64,000 nucleotides of DNA, taken from CAVYYW01 sp963772845. Its GTDB lineage: Bacteria > Bacillota > Bacilli > Bacillales > Sporolactobacillaceae. A model generated the notes under the pieces. It was not told where the DNA came from, ran no database searches, and saw only the letters and a program-made list of their open reading frames with translations. Each line of letters begins with the position of its first letter. Position 1 is the stretch's first letter. The stretch lies in NCBI GenBank assembly GCA_963772845.1, contig CAVYYW010000023.1, positions 62,001-126,000 on the forward strand. The letters run 5' to 3'. The position numbers were made by a program, and so were the translations under genes. This document shows positions 27,352-35,656 of the stretch, in pieces.

Positions 27352-27484
27352 CATACGCTGACGGAGTTAGCTGTCGGATTCGGGTGTCAAGAGTCACCCT
27401 ACCTTTTAAAAAAGGATTCACCCCAAGGTCACATGTCGACGTCAATTGATTGGGTCCCCCGCTTCAAAATTGAATTAAGCGAAA
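27352..27484 (-). promoter_or_regulatory. c-di-AMP (ydaO-yuaA) riboswitch 2, proximal to kdp
   Basis: Minus-strand aptamer beginning CGCTTAATTC, then GAAGCGGGGGACCCAA, TTGGGGTGAATCC, GGTAGGGTGACTCTTG, ACCCGAATCCGACAGC and TAACTCCGTCAGCGTA, the conserved blocks of the ydaO class in order. It is followed within 70 nt by a terminator. c-di-AMP binding normally promotes termination, lowering K+ import when c-di-AMP is high. Control of kdp by ydaO is known from the B. cereus group. A second copy lies upstream. Confidence 0.95.
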
Positions 27485-27663
27485 TAGCTTTTTATAAACG
27501 ACCGGTTCATTCCCCCTTACATAATTTTAAAAGTAGCCTTTACTCCCTTGGAGTAGCTATTGTCAGACTCCAAGCCACAAAAAAAATAGTTGAAATCACA
27601 AACAAGCCACAGAGGGGTCTCTGCAGCGGGCATACTTCACCTGCATGCGCACGTTCCTCTCTT

Positions 27664-27793
27664 TATACGCTGACGGAGTTAGCTGTCGGATTCGGGTGTC
27701 AAGAGTCACCCTACCTTTTAAAAAGGATTCACCCCAAGGTCTAAAATAGACCAAACAATTGGGTCCCCCGCTTCAATTTGAATTAAGCGATAT
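27664..27793 (-). promoter_or_regulatory. c-di-AMP (ydaO-yuaA) riboswitch 1, distal copy
   Basis: All the conserved blocks of the copy at 27352-27484 are repeated almost base for base on the minus strand (GAAGCGGGGGACCCAATTG, TTGGGGTGAATCC, AGGGTGACTCTTGACACCCG, AATCCGACAGCTAACTCCG). It lies 30 nt after the promoter. The 180 nt between the two aptamers contain a CTTGGAGT/ACTCCAAG hairpin but no classic T-run immediately after it, so whether copy 1 has its own terminator is unclear. Confidence 0.93.
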
Positions 27794-27824
27794 AGGAAAT
27801 GATTGGTTACATTTGATAACAGTA

Positions 27825-27852
27825 TCTTAACGCTCTAAAAATACCTTGTAAA
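27825..27852 (-). promoter_or_regulatory. Sigma-A promoter of the kdp operon
   Basis: Minus-strand -35 TTTACA (27852-27847), 16-nt spacer and -10 TAAGAT (27830-27825), placed just upstream of the first c-di-AMP aptamer. Confidence 0.75.
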
Positions 27853-27977
27853 GTCCCAAAAAAATTAAAAATGACCTGGTTTTCTATAAATTTCTCACTC
27901 AATCACATTATTTTCTTTTTAATCTCAATTGAAAAGAATGTACAAGAAAACCGCAGCTTATGAGCTGCGGTCACTAT

Positions 27978-28175
27978 TTATGTTTCCTGAAGTTTGCCTT
28001 CAAATAAAATCTCCTGCCCGATCAGCTCGGGTCCCTGCTTCCCTTCTTTAAAAAGCGGTTTTTCTACCCGGCGAACCGGCATATACTTTTCTTTTGCCAT
28101 TTGATCGAGACAGGCAGCAATCGAGCCGAATTCCTCGACGCTGAATGTCTTTTTACGTTTTTTATTATTGTCCAA
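27978..28175 (-). CDS. yebG: YebG-like NETI-motif protein
   Basis: 65-aa basic protein beginning with a charged stretch (NNKKRKKTFSVEEFGSIAACLDQM). It corresponds in size and position to B. subtilis YebG, which lies just after yebE; function unknown. Its first 11 bases overlap the end of yebE, so it is translationally coupled. A hairpin (CCGCAGCTTATGAGCTGCGG on the plus strand, about 27951-27972) follows the stop and should terminate it. Confidence 0.85.
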   Translation of the reverse strand: MDNNKKRKKTFSVEEFGSIAACLDQMAKEKYMPVRRVEKPLFKEGKQGPELIGQEILFEGKLQET

Positions 28176-28710
28176 TTTTCGAGCCCTTCTTAATCGATTT
28201 TACCCAGAATCCGCCATGGAATGCTTTCGGTTCATGACTGACTACAAAGGCATATGGATCATAATCTTTTACCGTATCGATTAAATCAAATTCATTTCTT
28301 CGAGGCGTTAAAATCTCCATCATCAAGCGATGCCCTGAACGTCCGGACGCAGCCCAGTCTGTGACACCATAACCACGATTTCTTAAGTGATTTGGAAAAT
28401 CTTTATCGACTTTACTAGTTATAACAGTCACAGTTAGATAACCGAGGGCAAGCTTTTCTTCAATTTTCATGCCAATAATGACCCCTGTGCCATAACCGAG
28501 GGCGTATGCGACAAGATTCTGAATCTGATCGAGGTGATTGATCACTAGACCAAGGCCCAGAACATAGATAAGAACTTCAATCATACTTACGCTGGCAGCA
28601 AGATATCGGTATCCTTTTAATGTCAAAATCATGCGTACAGTAAAAAATGAAACATACACAATATTTATGAGAAAAATGATGCCGACTAAAACATAACCTT
28701 GACTTAACAC
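28165..28710 (-). CDS. yebE: YebE-like DUF2179 membrane protein
   Basis: 181-aa protein with three N-terminal membrane segments (about residues 5-25, 35-58, 65-85) and a C-terminal soluble DUF2179-type domain (VTVITSKVDKDFPNHLRNRGYGVTDW). The size matches B. subtilis YebE. A GTG start follows AAGGAAGG. In B. subtilis it is upstream of the pur operon; here the kdp operon is inserted between yebG and purE. Function unknown. Confidence 0.88.
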   Translation of the reverse strand: MLSQGYVLVGIIFLINIVYVSFFTVRMILTLKGYRYLAASVSMIEVLIYVLGLGLVINHLDQIQNLVAYALGYGTGVIIGMKIEEKLALGYLTVTVITSKVDKDFPNHLRNRGYGVTDWAASGRSGHRLMMEILTPRRNEFDLIDTVKDYDPYAFVVSHEPKAFHGGFWVKSIKKGSKIGQ

Positions 28711-28832
28711 ACAGCATCCTTCCTTTTTACTTCGTTTAGATGGTTTACAGGCACATCATAACACAAAGTTTTTCTGATACGAAAGAGTAAAAAATCACAA
28801 TCGCTCATAAAATTTAAATAGGAGGGATGCTT

Positions 28833-29252
28833 ATGTCACAATCATCGTTTAATGATTGGAGAAAAAATGTCAATCAATTTCTTGGGAAGGACTTTTTGGC
28901 TGATTTCCAGGATGTTTTTAAGCAGGAATGGCCGCTTGTCAATCTTTATCAGTCTGACAACAGACTCCTTTGCCTGATTGCCTTGCCAGGTGTCGAGGAT
29001 AAGAGGAATCTTCAGCTCTTTATTCAACATCAGATTCTTGTAATAAAAGGAGAAATTTTTGATCAGTCAGGCAGATATAACCCTATAACTGAAGAATTCT
29101 CTGCCGCCTCATTCGAACGCACAGTCGAGCTCCCCTATCCTGTTAATCCATCACCTCTTGAGGCAACTTATAAAAAAGGCATTCTCAGGCTTGTTCTTGA
29201 AAAAACAGAACCCAAATCACAAACTGGTGTCATGGTCGTGGAAGAAGATTAG
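28833..29252 (+). CDS. Hsp20/alpha-crystallin family protein
   Basis: 139-aa small heat-shock-type protein. The start ATG at 28833 has AGGAGGG 6 nt upstream; the upstream in-frame ATG at 28827 is inside that ribosome site. The alpha-crystallin core is visible from about residue 40 (NRLLCLIALPGVEDKRNLQL), with FERTVELPYPV and the terminal AxxxxGxLxL-like YKKGILRLVL. Such proteins in Bacillus include spore coat CotP; I cannot say which subfamily. The last bases overlap the stop of the convergent gene at 29249. Confidence 0.85.
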   Translation: MSQSSFNDWRKNVNQFLGKDFLADFQDVFKQEWPLVNLYQSDNRLLCLIALPGVEDKRNLQLFIQHQILVIKGEIFDQSGRYNPITEEFSAASFERTVELPYPVNPSPLEATYKKGILRLVLEKTEPKSQTGVMVVEED

Positions 29253-29528
29253 ACCGCGTAAAAAGCAAGCACCACAAAACCGATGGCCATAATGAACAGA
29301 CCAACAATGGTGGTGGTAAGCCGCACCATGAACCACGGCACACTTCCTAATATCTTTTCCAATATACTCATATAAAAGCTCTCTGACGCGTTGCTGGTCT
29401 CTGTTGCATCAGCATGCTGATGAAGATTCTTCTCAGCATGTCTCTTTTTCACGAGCAAAAAGTCACTCGAAATCATCACAATCATACCCACCAAGCCAAA
29501 AGATACTGCTGATTATTATAATGAGCAT
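29249..29528 (-). CDS. Small membrane protein of the pbuG-yebE interval, frameshifted near the N-terminus
   Basis: About 92 aa with two membrane helices. The ATG at 29528 has GGAGTGA 6 nt upstream and begins MLIIIISSIFWLGG. The rest (MIVMISSDFLLVKKRHAEK, then the C-terminal helix TTTIVGLFIMAIGFVVLAF) is in the next frame. Deleting one T near 29486 gives a continuous protein with a complete first helix; the span of 280 bp is 3n+1. It sits where B. subtilis carries yebC/yebD. I do not recognise the family. Confidence 0.65.
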
Positions 29529-29679
29529 GTCTCATCACTCCGGCATTCCTTTTCTCTAAGTATGCCACCCGTCTATAAGCTTATACGCCGATCACACAAG
29601 GAGAGTATATGAAGCAACTGCGAGAGGCTGCGTAACAAAGCTGAGAAACGAAAAGCAGAAATTCCAGGAGAAAAAAGTA

Positions 29680-29890
29680 TTTTTCTTAGATTTCTTATAA
29701 AAAAAGGACAAAAAGGTAAAAAAGTCGCTGTTTTTATTAAAAAAGCTGATTTCCGAAGATATAACCTAGTGAAATCAGCTTCCGTTTTGAACTGCAAGAT
29801 CTTTTAAAGGAAGGTAGAACTGTTCCCGCAGCTGCCTATTGTCCAAAGTTCGACTTCTATTGTCCAAGATGTTTCCGCCTTGTTTTTGCT
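29680..29890. repeat. Dispersed repeat family B, copy 2
   Basis: Contains AAAAAGCTGATTTCCGAAG, AAATCAGCTTCCGTTTTG, GAACTGTTCCCGCAG and repeated ATTGTCCAA words, in the same order as 20600-20800. It occupies a 430-bp gene-free interval before the pbuG terminator. Confidence 0.55.
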
Positions 29891-29928
29891 ACTCTCCAGA
29901 ATCCAGTCATTAATCCATCCAAATAAAA

Positions 29929-29953
29929 AAACTCGCCACCAGGCGAGTTTTTC
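29929..29953. terminator. Terminator of pbuG
   Basis: Hairpin AAACTCGCC-acc-AGGCGAGTTT with flanking A and T runs on both strands, directly next to the pbuG stop at 29959. Confidence 0.88.
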
Positions 29954-29958
29954 AATAA

Positions 29959-31269
29959 TCAGGATAAGAAAATAAAATAGATGATGAAAATGACGAACAG
30001 TGCATACATAATCGGGTGAAGCTCTTTCCCGCGTCCTTTAACGATCATCGTGATTGGATACAGGACAAAGCCCATCGCAATCCCTGTCGAAATGCTGTAC
30101 GTAAGCGGCATAATAATGATGGTCAGAAAAGCCGGTACCGCAATTTCGAATTGCGACCAGTTAATGTTGCCAAGAACGGAAGCCATCAGCACACCAACAA
30201 TGATAAGTGCCGGAGCCGTAACCTGCGGTGTCACCACAATCAGCAGCGGCGAGAAGAACATGCCGAGCAAGAACAAAACAGCTGTGACCACAGATGCGAA
30301 GCCTGACCGTCCGCCAGCTGCAACACCTGCAGAAGATTCGATATAAGCAGTCGTTGGACTTGTCCCAAGCACCGCACCGACAACAATCGAAGAAGAATCT
30401 GCCATCAACGTCCTGCCTGCACGAGGCAATTTATTATCTTTCATTAATCCAGCTTGTCCGACAACAGCCATTAGCGTCCCAGCTGTATCGAAAAAGGAAA
30501 CAAATAGGAATGTGAGAACAACAATAAGAAGATTCACGGTATTAAGAGCAGACAAATGTGTCACTGCGACACCAAACGTTGGTGAAAGTGACGGAACGCT
30601 CGACAAAATCTGATGCGGCACAGGAATAAGATGAACGATCATGCCGACGATGGCTGTGATCACCATACCAAGAAAGACGCCGCCTTTTACATTGCGCACC
30701 ATAAGAATAACCGTAACAATAATACCGAAAATCGTAAGAAGAACATCGGAGTGCGTAATGTGGCCAAGCCCTACAAACGTATCTTTATTAGAAATAATAA
30801 TTCCTGAATTTTTCAAGCCAATAAAAGCAATAAACAGTCCGATTCCGCTTGCAGAAGCAAATTTCAGCTCTGGCGGGATGGCATTAATAATCATTTCACG
30901 AACTTTAAAAACGGTAATAACTAAAAAGATAATTCCTGCAACCAGGACACCAGCTAATGCTGTCTGCCAAGGAATGCCCATTCCAATAACGACGGAATAC
31001 GTAAAAAATGCGTTCAAACCCATCCCCGGTGCAATCGCGATAGGGTATTTCGCCAGCAATCCCATGACAAGCGTACCAAATGCAGCTGAAATGGCCGTAG
31101 CCGTAAATACAGCGCCTTGATCCATGCCTGCTGCTGATAGCACACTCGGATTAACAAATAGAATATAGGCCATTGAAATAAATGTGGTCAACCCTGCAAC
31201 GAATTCACGGCCCATGGTTGTGTTAAGCTCCGAAAAATTAAAGTAACGTGCCAGCCAATTTTGTTTCAC
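29959..31269 (-). CDS. pbuG: Hypoxanthine/guanine permease PbuG (NCS2 family)
   Basis: 436-aa NCS2 purine transporter with 12-14 hydrophobic segments. Conserved pieces: MGREFVAGLTTFISMAYILFVNP, IAPGMGLNAFFTYSVV, ASGIGLFIAFIGLKNSG, FVSFFDTAGTLMAVV and GTSPTTAYIESSAGV. The start GTG at 31269 has AGGAGGAAG upstream; the frame extends to 31296 without a site. B. subtilis PbuG is 440 aa. The leader carries a purine riboswitch, consistent with purine-repressed uptake. Confidence 0.96.
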   Translation of the reverse strand: MKQNWLARYFNFSELNTTMGREFVAGLTTFISMAYILFVNPSVLSAAGMDQGAVFTATAISAAFGTLVMGLLAKYPIAIAPGMGLNAFFTYSVVIGMGIPWQTALAGVLVAGIIFLVITVFKVREMIINAIPPELKFASASGIGLFIAFIGLKNSGIIISNKDTFVGLGHITHSDVLLTIFGIIVTVILMVRNVKGGVFLGMVITAIVGMIVHLIPVPHQILSSVPSLSPTFGVAVTHLSALNTVNLLIVVLTFLFVSFFDTAGTLMAVVGQAGLMKDNKLPRAGRTLMADSSSIVVGAVLGTSPTTAYIESSAGVAAGGRSGFASVVTAVLFLLGMFFSPLLIVVTPQVTAPALIIVGVLMASVLGNINWSQFEIAVPAFLTIIIMPLTYSISTGIAMGFVLYPITMIVKGRGKELHPIMYALFVIFIIYFIFLS

Positions 31270-31361
31270 AAGAACTTCCTCCTTCAATCTGTACACAATA
31301 GTATGGGCTTAAAAATATGATTTAAGCTGATGACGCGTAAATTTTAAAACCAAAATATAAA

Positions 31362-31500
31362 AAGCTCCGGAGATTATCCGGAGCTTCTAAAATACAAATC
31401 GACACGGCCCTGCCTGACCGCTGTCTTTCTTCGCAGTAAAGCCATTTACGGTGGCTTTGTAGAAACTCCAGGGCCCTATTCCCAAGATTATACGATACGC
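31362..31500 (-). promoter_or_regulatory. Purine riboswitch and terminator of pbuG
   Basis: Minus-strand aptamer (about 31496 to 31430): CGTATAATC, a P2 stem closed by loop AATAGGG, the invariant GTTTCTAC, P3 AAAGCC/GGCTTT with loop ACCGTAA, then ACTGCG. The C in the ACT trinucleotide predicts a guanine/hypoxanthine ligand. Loop 2 (AATAGGG) and the ACTGCG joint differ from the common AATATGG and ACTATG/ACTACG. The terminator AAGCTCCGG/CCGGAGCTT at 31362-31387 follows with T residues. Confidence 0.9.
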
Positions 31501-31566
31501 ACAGCGGCCAAAATCTGGCATGTCAAAATGTACCGCTCATTCATATTCAATTTCATTTCCAAAGTA

Positions 31567-31595
31567 ATTATAGCAGGTCCATTCGCATTCGTAAA
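31567..31595 (-). promoter_or_regulatory. Sigma-A promoter of pbuG
   Basis: Minus-strand -35 TTTACG, 17-nt spacer, -10 TATAAT (31572-31567). A TAATGTTT word just upstream resembles half a PurBox but is imperfect. Confidence 0.75.
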
Positions 31596-31641
31596 CATTA
31601 AACCCGAACTTTATTAATAAAAAATTAAATATCGTTCGTTT

Positions 31642-33180
31642 CTATTCCCATTCAATTGTGGAAGGCGGCTTCGATGTCACATCATAAACGACCCGGTTAA
31701 TATGATCAACTTGGTTCACAATCCGTGTAGAGATTTTTTCGAGAATATCCCACGGAATCCTTGCCCAGTCAGAAGTCATACCATCAATTGAAGTGACCGC
31801 ACGAATACCGATGCAATAATCATAAGTCCTCGCATCCCCCATAACACCAACGCTGCGGATGTCCGGAAGAACTGTAAAGTACTGCCATATATCACGATCA
31901 AGACCAGCGAGAGCAATTTCCTCCCTTAAGATTGCATCCGATTCCCGAACAATCTCAAGTTTCTCTTCTGTGATCGCTCCAAGAACACGGATTCCAAGTC
32001 CCGGTCCAGGGAAAGGCTGACGCCAGACAATGTCATCAGCAAGACCGAGCTCTGAACCGAGAAGTCTTACTTCATCCTTGAACAACGTATTAAGCGGTTC
32101 AATCAGGTCGAACATCATTTTTTCAGGAAGTCCGCCGACATTATGATGCGATTTAATGGTTTGGGCCGTTGCCGTTCCGCTTTCCACGATATCTGTGTAA
32201 AGGGTGCCCTGTACAAGAAAAGCAATATCCTCAAGCTTACCTGCTTCTTCTTCAAACAAATAAATAAATTCATTGCCGATAATCTTGCGTTTTTTCTCTG
32301 GATCACTAACGCCCTCCAGCTTAGATAGAAAACGGTCTTTCGCATCAACTTTAATAAAATTCATATGAAACTGATTCGTGAAGGTATCGGTTACTGCCTC
32401 TGCTTCTCCTTTACGAAGAAGACCGTGGTCAACAAATACACAATAAAGCTGATCGCCGATTGCCCGGTGTACAAGGGCCGCTGCAACGGATGAATCGACA
32501 CCGCCGCTTAACGCACACAGCACTTTTCGATCACCGACATTTGCTCGGATCTCTTCAACCTTTTCATCAATAAAGTGCTCCATTGTCCAAGAATCTTCCG
32601 CTTTGCACACATCAAATACAAAGTGCTTTAACAGTTCTGTACCGTATTCGCTGTGACGCACTTCCGGATGATACTGCACACCATAGAGTCCTTTATCAAC
32701 ATTGCTCATTGCTGCAACAGGGCAAGAAGAGCTGGTCGCATCGATATGAAAGCCTACTGGCGGCGCTTCAATAAGATCGCCGTGGCTCATCCATACTGTC
32801 TGAGTCTGAGGCTGATTTTTATAAAAAAGACTGCCTTGGTCCACATTAATTGTCGCTTTTCCGTATTCACGATGGACAGCGCGTGAAACCTTCGCGCCAA
32901 AGTGAGCACTCATAAGCTGCATGCCGTAGCAAATGCCTAGAATGGGAATACCCATGTCAAAAATAGCCGGATCACAGGTTGGGGCATTCTCGCCATAAAC
33001 GCTGTTCGGACCGCCTGAGAAAATAATCCCAAGCGGTGCTTTTTCCTTTATTTCCTCTGCTGTCATTGTATTTGGCACCAATTCACTGAAGACGCCTAAA
33101 TCACGGATGCGACGCGCAATAAGCTGATTATATTGCCCGCCAAAGTCTACCACCAATATTGTATCCTGATGCTGTTCCAT
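31642..33180 (-). CDS. guaA: GMP synthase (glutamine-hydrolysing) GuaA
   Basis: XMP to GMP, 512 aa (513 in B. subtilis). The N-terminal class I amidotransferase has nucleophile Cys in GICYGMQLMSAHFG and YHPEVRHSEYG. The PP-loop ATP pyrophosphatase motif LSGGVDSSVAAAL lies near residue 230, and the C-terminal dimerisation domain includes LRVVVYDVTSKPP-like NRVVYDVTSKPPSTIEWE. The ATG at 33180 has GAGGTGAAGG upstream; the frame to 33225 is not needed. It is controlled by its own purine riboswitch. Confidence 0.97.
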   Translation of the reverse strand: MEQHQDTILVVDFGGQYNQLIARRIRDLGVFSELVPNTMTAEEIKEKAPLGIIFSGGPNSVYGENAPTCDPAIFDMGIPILGICYGMQLMSAHFGAKVSRAVHREYGKATINVDQGSLFYKNQPQTQTVWMSHGDLIEAPPVGFHIDATSSSCPVAAMSNVDKGLYGVQYHPEVRHSEYGTELLKHFVFDVCKAEDSWTMEHFIDEKVEEIRANVGDRKVLCALSGGVDSSVAAALVHRAIGDQLYCVFVDHGLLRKGEAEAVTDTFTNQFHMNFIKVDAKDRFLSKLEGVSDPEKKRKIIGNEFIYLFEEEAGKLEDIAFLVQGTLYTDIVESGTATAQTIKSHHNVGGLPEKMMFDLIEPLNTLFKDEVRLLGSELGLADDIVWRQPFPGPGLGIRVLGAITEEKLEIVRESDAILREEIALAGLDRDIWQYFTVLPDIRSVGVMGDARTYDYCIGIRAVTSIDGMTSDWARIPWDILEKISTRIVNQVDHINRVVYDVTSKPPSTIEWE

Positions 33181-33269
33181 ACCTTCACCTCGAATGTGTA
33201 ATGTGTGGGTCACTTGCGTTTTCATAAAGAATGTAGAAGGAGTTCAAGCCTTAGGCTCTCCGTGCATCT

Positions 33270-33417
33270 AAAAAAGCTGGATCTCCGCCAATTAAAATGC
33301 AGTGGCAGAAATCCAGTTCCTTAAGAAATCGCAGAAAAAAGATCACTACCCCCATAGTGCTGTCATTTACGGTGACATTGTAGAAACGCTTAAGCCCTAT
33401 TCTTAAGCTATATGAAG
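33270..33417 (-). promoter_or_regulatory. Purine riboswitch and terminator of guaA
   Basis: Minus-strand aptamer (33417 to about 33349): P1 CTTCATA/TATGGGG, perfect P2 GCTTAAG/CTTAAGC with loop AATAGGG, GTTTCTAC, P3 ATGTC/GACAG-type stem with loop ACCGTAA, then ACTATG. The C residue predicts guanine binding. A terminator CTGGATTTCTGCCA/TGGCGGAGATCCAG (33276-33316) followed by six T lies between the aptamer and guaA. It shares the unusual loop AATAGGG with the pbuG aptamer. Confidence 0.93.
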
Positions 33418-33432
33418 GATTAATATGCACTC

Positions 33433-33461
33433 ATTCTAACAGTGTCTTTAAACGGATTCAA
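33433..33461 (-). promoter_or_regulatory. Sigma-A promoter of guaA
   Basis: Minus-strand -35 TTGAAT, 17-nt spacer, -10 TAGAAT (33438-33433). The -35 box touches the last codon of yebA, so guaA is separated from yebA by its own promoter. Confidence 0.75.
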
Positions 33462-35656
33462 GATTGGCTCTTTTTAATTATATTTTCCCATAATTCTTTC
33501 GATTTCATGTATTCCTCATCATTTAATGAACCGCCGTAGTAATGCTTCTCAATAAGACGGACAAAATCACGCATCAAACGCATATCCAGCCTGCGATCCA
33601 CCACATAAGCAAATTCTCTTAACGTTTGATGATCCAGCTTTTTAAGATCTTGCCAGGAGAGCAGCCTGATCATCGCTTGCACGGCTTTGTCAAGAAATGC
33701 CTCCCGCGTTTGTGTTTTTGATTTTGCCAATAAGTACCTTGGATACCAACGGCGTTTTGTCCGGTAAAGCATCAGCGCAAGAATACCTATTATTAAAATT
33801 ACAGCGCCGACAATAATCGCTGATGTCCAAAAGACATTATGATGACTGGCTGTGCTTCCTCTTTTTTTACTCTGATCCGGCTGGCTTTGAGTTTGATTTT
33901 TAAGCGGTTTCTTCTTTACAGGCGCCGCAGCAGCGGCTGCCTTACTTGCAGAGTCCGTGCCATCATAATTAAAAGAGAAAATATTATTAAACGTTTTGGT
34001 GGGCTCGAAGGGTACCCATCCTGAGCCGGGAAAGTAAGCTTCGACCCATGAGTGGGCATCTTTATTCGATATCGTATAACTGAACTTTCCGTTTCCATTG
34101 GAGTCATTGTATTGTCCTTCAGTAAACCCTTTAACCCAGCGGGCCGGAATACCGATTGATCTGAGCATGACCACCATGGAACTGGAGAAGTTATCGCAAT
34201 ACCCGCGTTTGGATTCAAACAAGAACTGGTCAACATAATCCTGCCCTTTTTTAGGTACAGGTACGTCCTTTGTGTTGTACTCGTAATTATGCGAAGCAAA
34301 ATAGCCTTCAATCGCTTTCGCTTTATCGTAACGGTTTCCCTGGTCCATCGTGATTTGTTTTGCTAAATTACGGACTCTGTCTGGAAGAGACGCGGGAAGC
34401 TTTAAATACTGTTGTTTAATAGCCAGAGTATCGGGCTCACCCGTCACCTTTTTCAGCTTATCTACTGAAAAGCTCGGGTATTGATAAGTAAGCTGATAAC
34501 CCGTTGGCGTAATGTGTCTGCCATTAATCATCGGCTCCAATTTCCCTGAGTCCTCATTAAGCAGCAACTGATTGCCATCCACTTGAAGCCCCTTCAATTC
34601 ACCTCCGTATATAAGCTGAGGGAAATTATTTTTCTTCACATACACGGTCGCCTTTTCAGTTTTTGTTTTCGTGTCTGGCCCATATATATCGAGAATGTCA
34701 TATTGTTGAAGATTCTTCTTATCAGCTTGGATTGGCTGCTTTTTCGATGACAGCCAGCCTTTTCCGGTGTAAGTGTCCTTAACTTCCACACGCCAATACG
34801 TGCTGTCTTGAGAAATGACCTCAAAAACCGGGGTGTTATCCATTTTGAAAGGGCCGCCAAGCTTCGTATCATTTTCATCATAGCCGATTGTTTGCTCACC
34901 TTTAGCCGATGTTTTGTCATTACCGTAGCCATTGGCTGCTTTTTCAATAAAAGGCACCGGATCTGGCCAGCTGGGTCCTTTTTTTGGAGCAGCAAGTCCG
35001 ACACTCGTGACAAATAGAATCATAATGATTAAGGCGGCAATCATGGAAACTGGCAGCTTGCCTCCACGAAACGTGACTTGCTCAGCCTCCTGAATTTTAG
35101 CAAGTCGCAGCAATCCGAGTAAGACCAGTCCTATGATCATCGTCCTGACGATCGCTCCATCGGCATGATAATACGTGAATGTATCTATGACACCAAGATA
35201 AATAATCGTTATGAAGAAAAACAGGAACAGCCGGCGGGTCTGAATCAGCCAATAATGCATCAGAAAACTGACCAGCCATAGTAAAACATAGAAAAGCAGC
35301 GTGCGGAACACATCTGAGAGGCTTTCCCAGCTCCCGAACAGCAGGAATTTTATATTCTGAACCGTATCTCCGGCGATATAGATCAACCAATCCGGATTAA
35401 ACAGTCCTGTATTTGAAAAAAACAGCACATGGATGCACAGGAGGAGAGCGATCAGCTTCGCTGGAGCTGTTACCCAGAACGACCAGCTCATATAGGAAAG
35501 AAAAAAACAAAAAGCTGTAAAAGAGACAAAGTAGAACGTATCATCTGCATTCGTGATAACAGCCACAGGTCTGAGCCATTCCCAAAAGAGCAAAAACCCA
35601 AGGAAATATAATAAAAATGAATAGCCTTTTGTTTTAAATGGTTGCACGGTGTCCAC
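33458..35656 (-). CDS. yebA: YebA-like membrane transglutaminase-domain protein
   Basis: 732 aa. The N-terminal third has several membrane helices. A transglutaminase-like core is visible near residues 480-560, with RGYCDNFSSSMVVMLRSIGIPARW (Cys), DAHSWVEAYFPGSGWVPFEPT (His, then Asp/Glu region). Another membrane helix (SAIIVGAVILIIGILALML) and a cytoplasmic DUF4129-type tail follow. In B. subtilis the same order yeaC-yeaD-yebA is found. The gene starts 23 nt inside yeaD. Function unknown; TgpA-like proteins with this layout act on the cell envelope. Confidence 0.92.
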   Translation of the reverse strand: MDTVQPFKTKGYSFLLYFLGFLLFWEWLRPVAVITNADDTFYFVSFTAFCFFLSYMSWSFWVTAPAKLIALLLCIHVLFFSNTGLFNPDWLIYIAGDTVQNIKFLLFGSWESLSDVFRTLLFYVLLWLVSFLMHYWLIQTRRLFLFFFITIIYLGVIDTFTYYHADGAIVRTMIIGLVLLGLLRLAKIQEAEQVTFRGGKLPVSMIAALIIMILFVTSVGLAAPKKGPSWPDPVPFIEKAANGYGNDKTSAKGEQTIGYDENDTKLGGPFKMDNTPVFEVISQDSTYWRVEVKDTYTGKGWLSSKKQPIQADKKNLQQYDILDIYGPDTKTKTEKATVYVKKNNFPQLIYGGELKGLQVDGNQLLLNEDSGKLEPMINGRHITPTGYQLTYQYPSFSVDKLKKVTGEPDTLAIKQQYLKLPASLPDRVRNLAKQITMDQGNRYDKAKAIEGYFASHNYEYNTKDVPVPKKGQDYVDQFLFESKRGYCDNFSSSMVVMLRSIGIPARWVKGFTEGQYNDSNGNGKFSYTISNKDAHSWVEAYFPGSGWVPFEPTKTFNNIFSFNYDGTDSASKAAAAAAPVKKKPLKNQTQSQPDQSKKRGSTASHHNVFWTSAIIVGAVILIIGILALMLYRTKRRWYPRYLLAKSKTQTREAFLDKAVQAMIRLLSWQDLKKLDHQTLREFAYVVDRRLDMRLMRDFVRLIEKHYYGGSLNDEEYMKSKELWENIIKKSQS

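Noticed and set aside
27328..27744. 138-aa plus-strand frame with an internal repeat
   Set aside because: It is the reverse strand of the two c-di-AMP riboswitches; the repeat is RNA structure, not protein.
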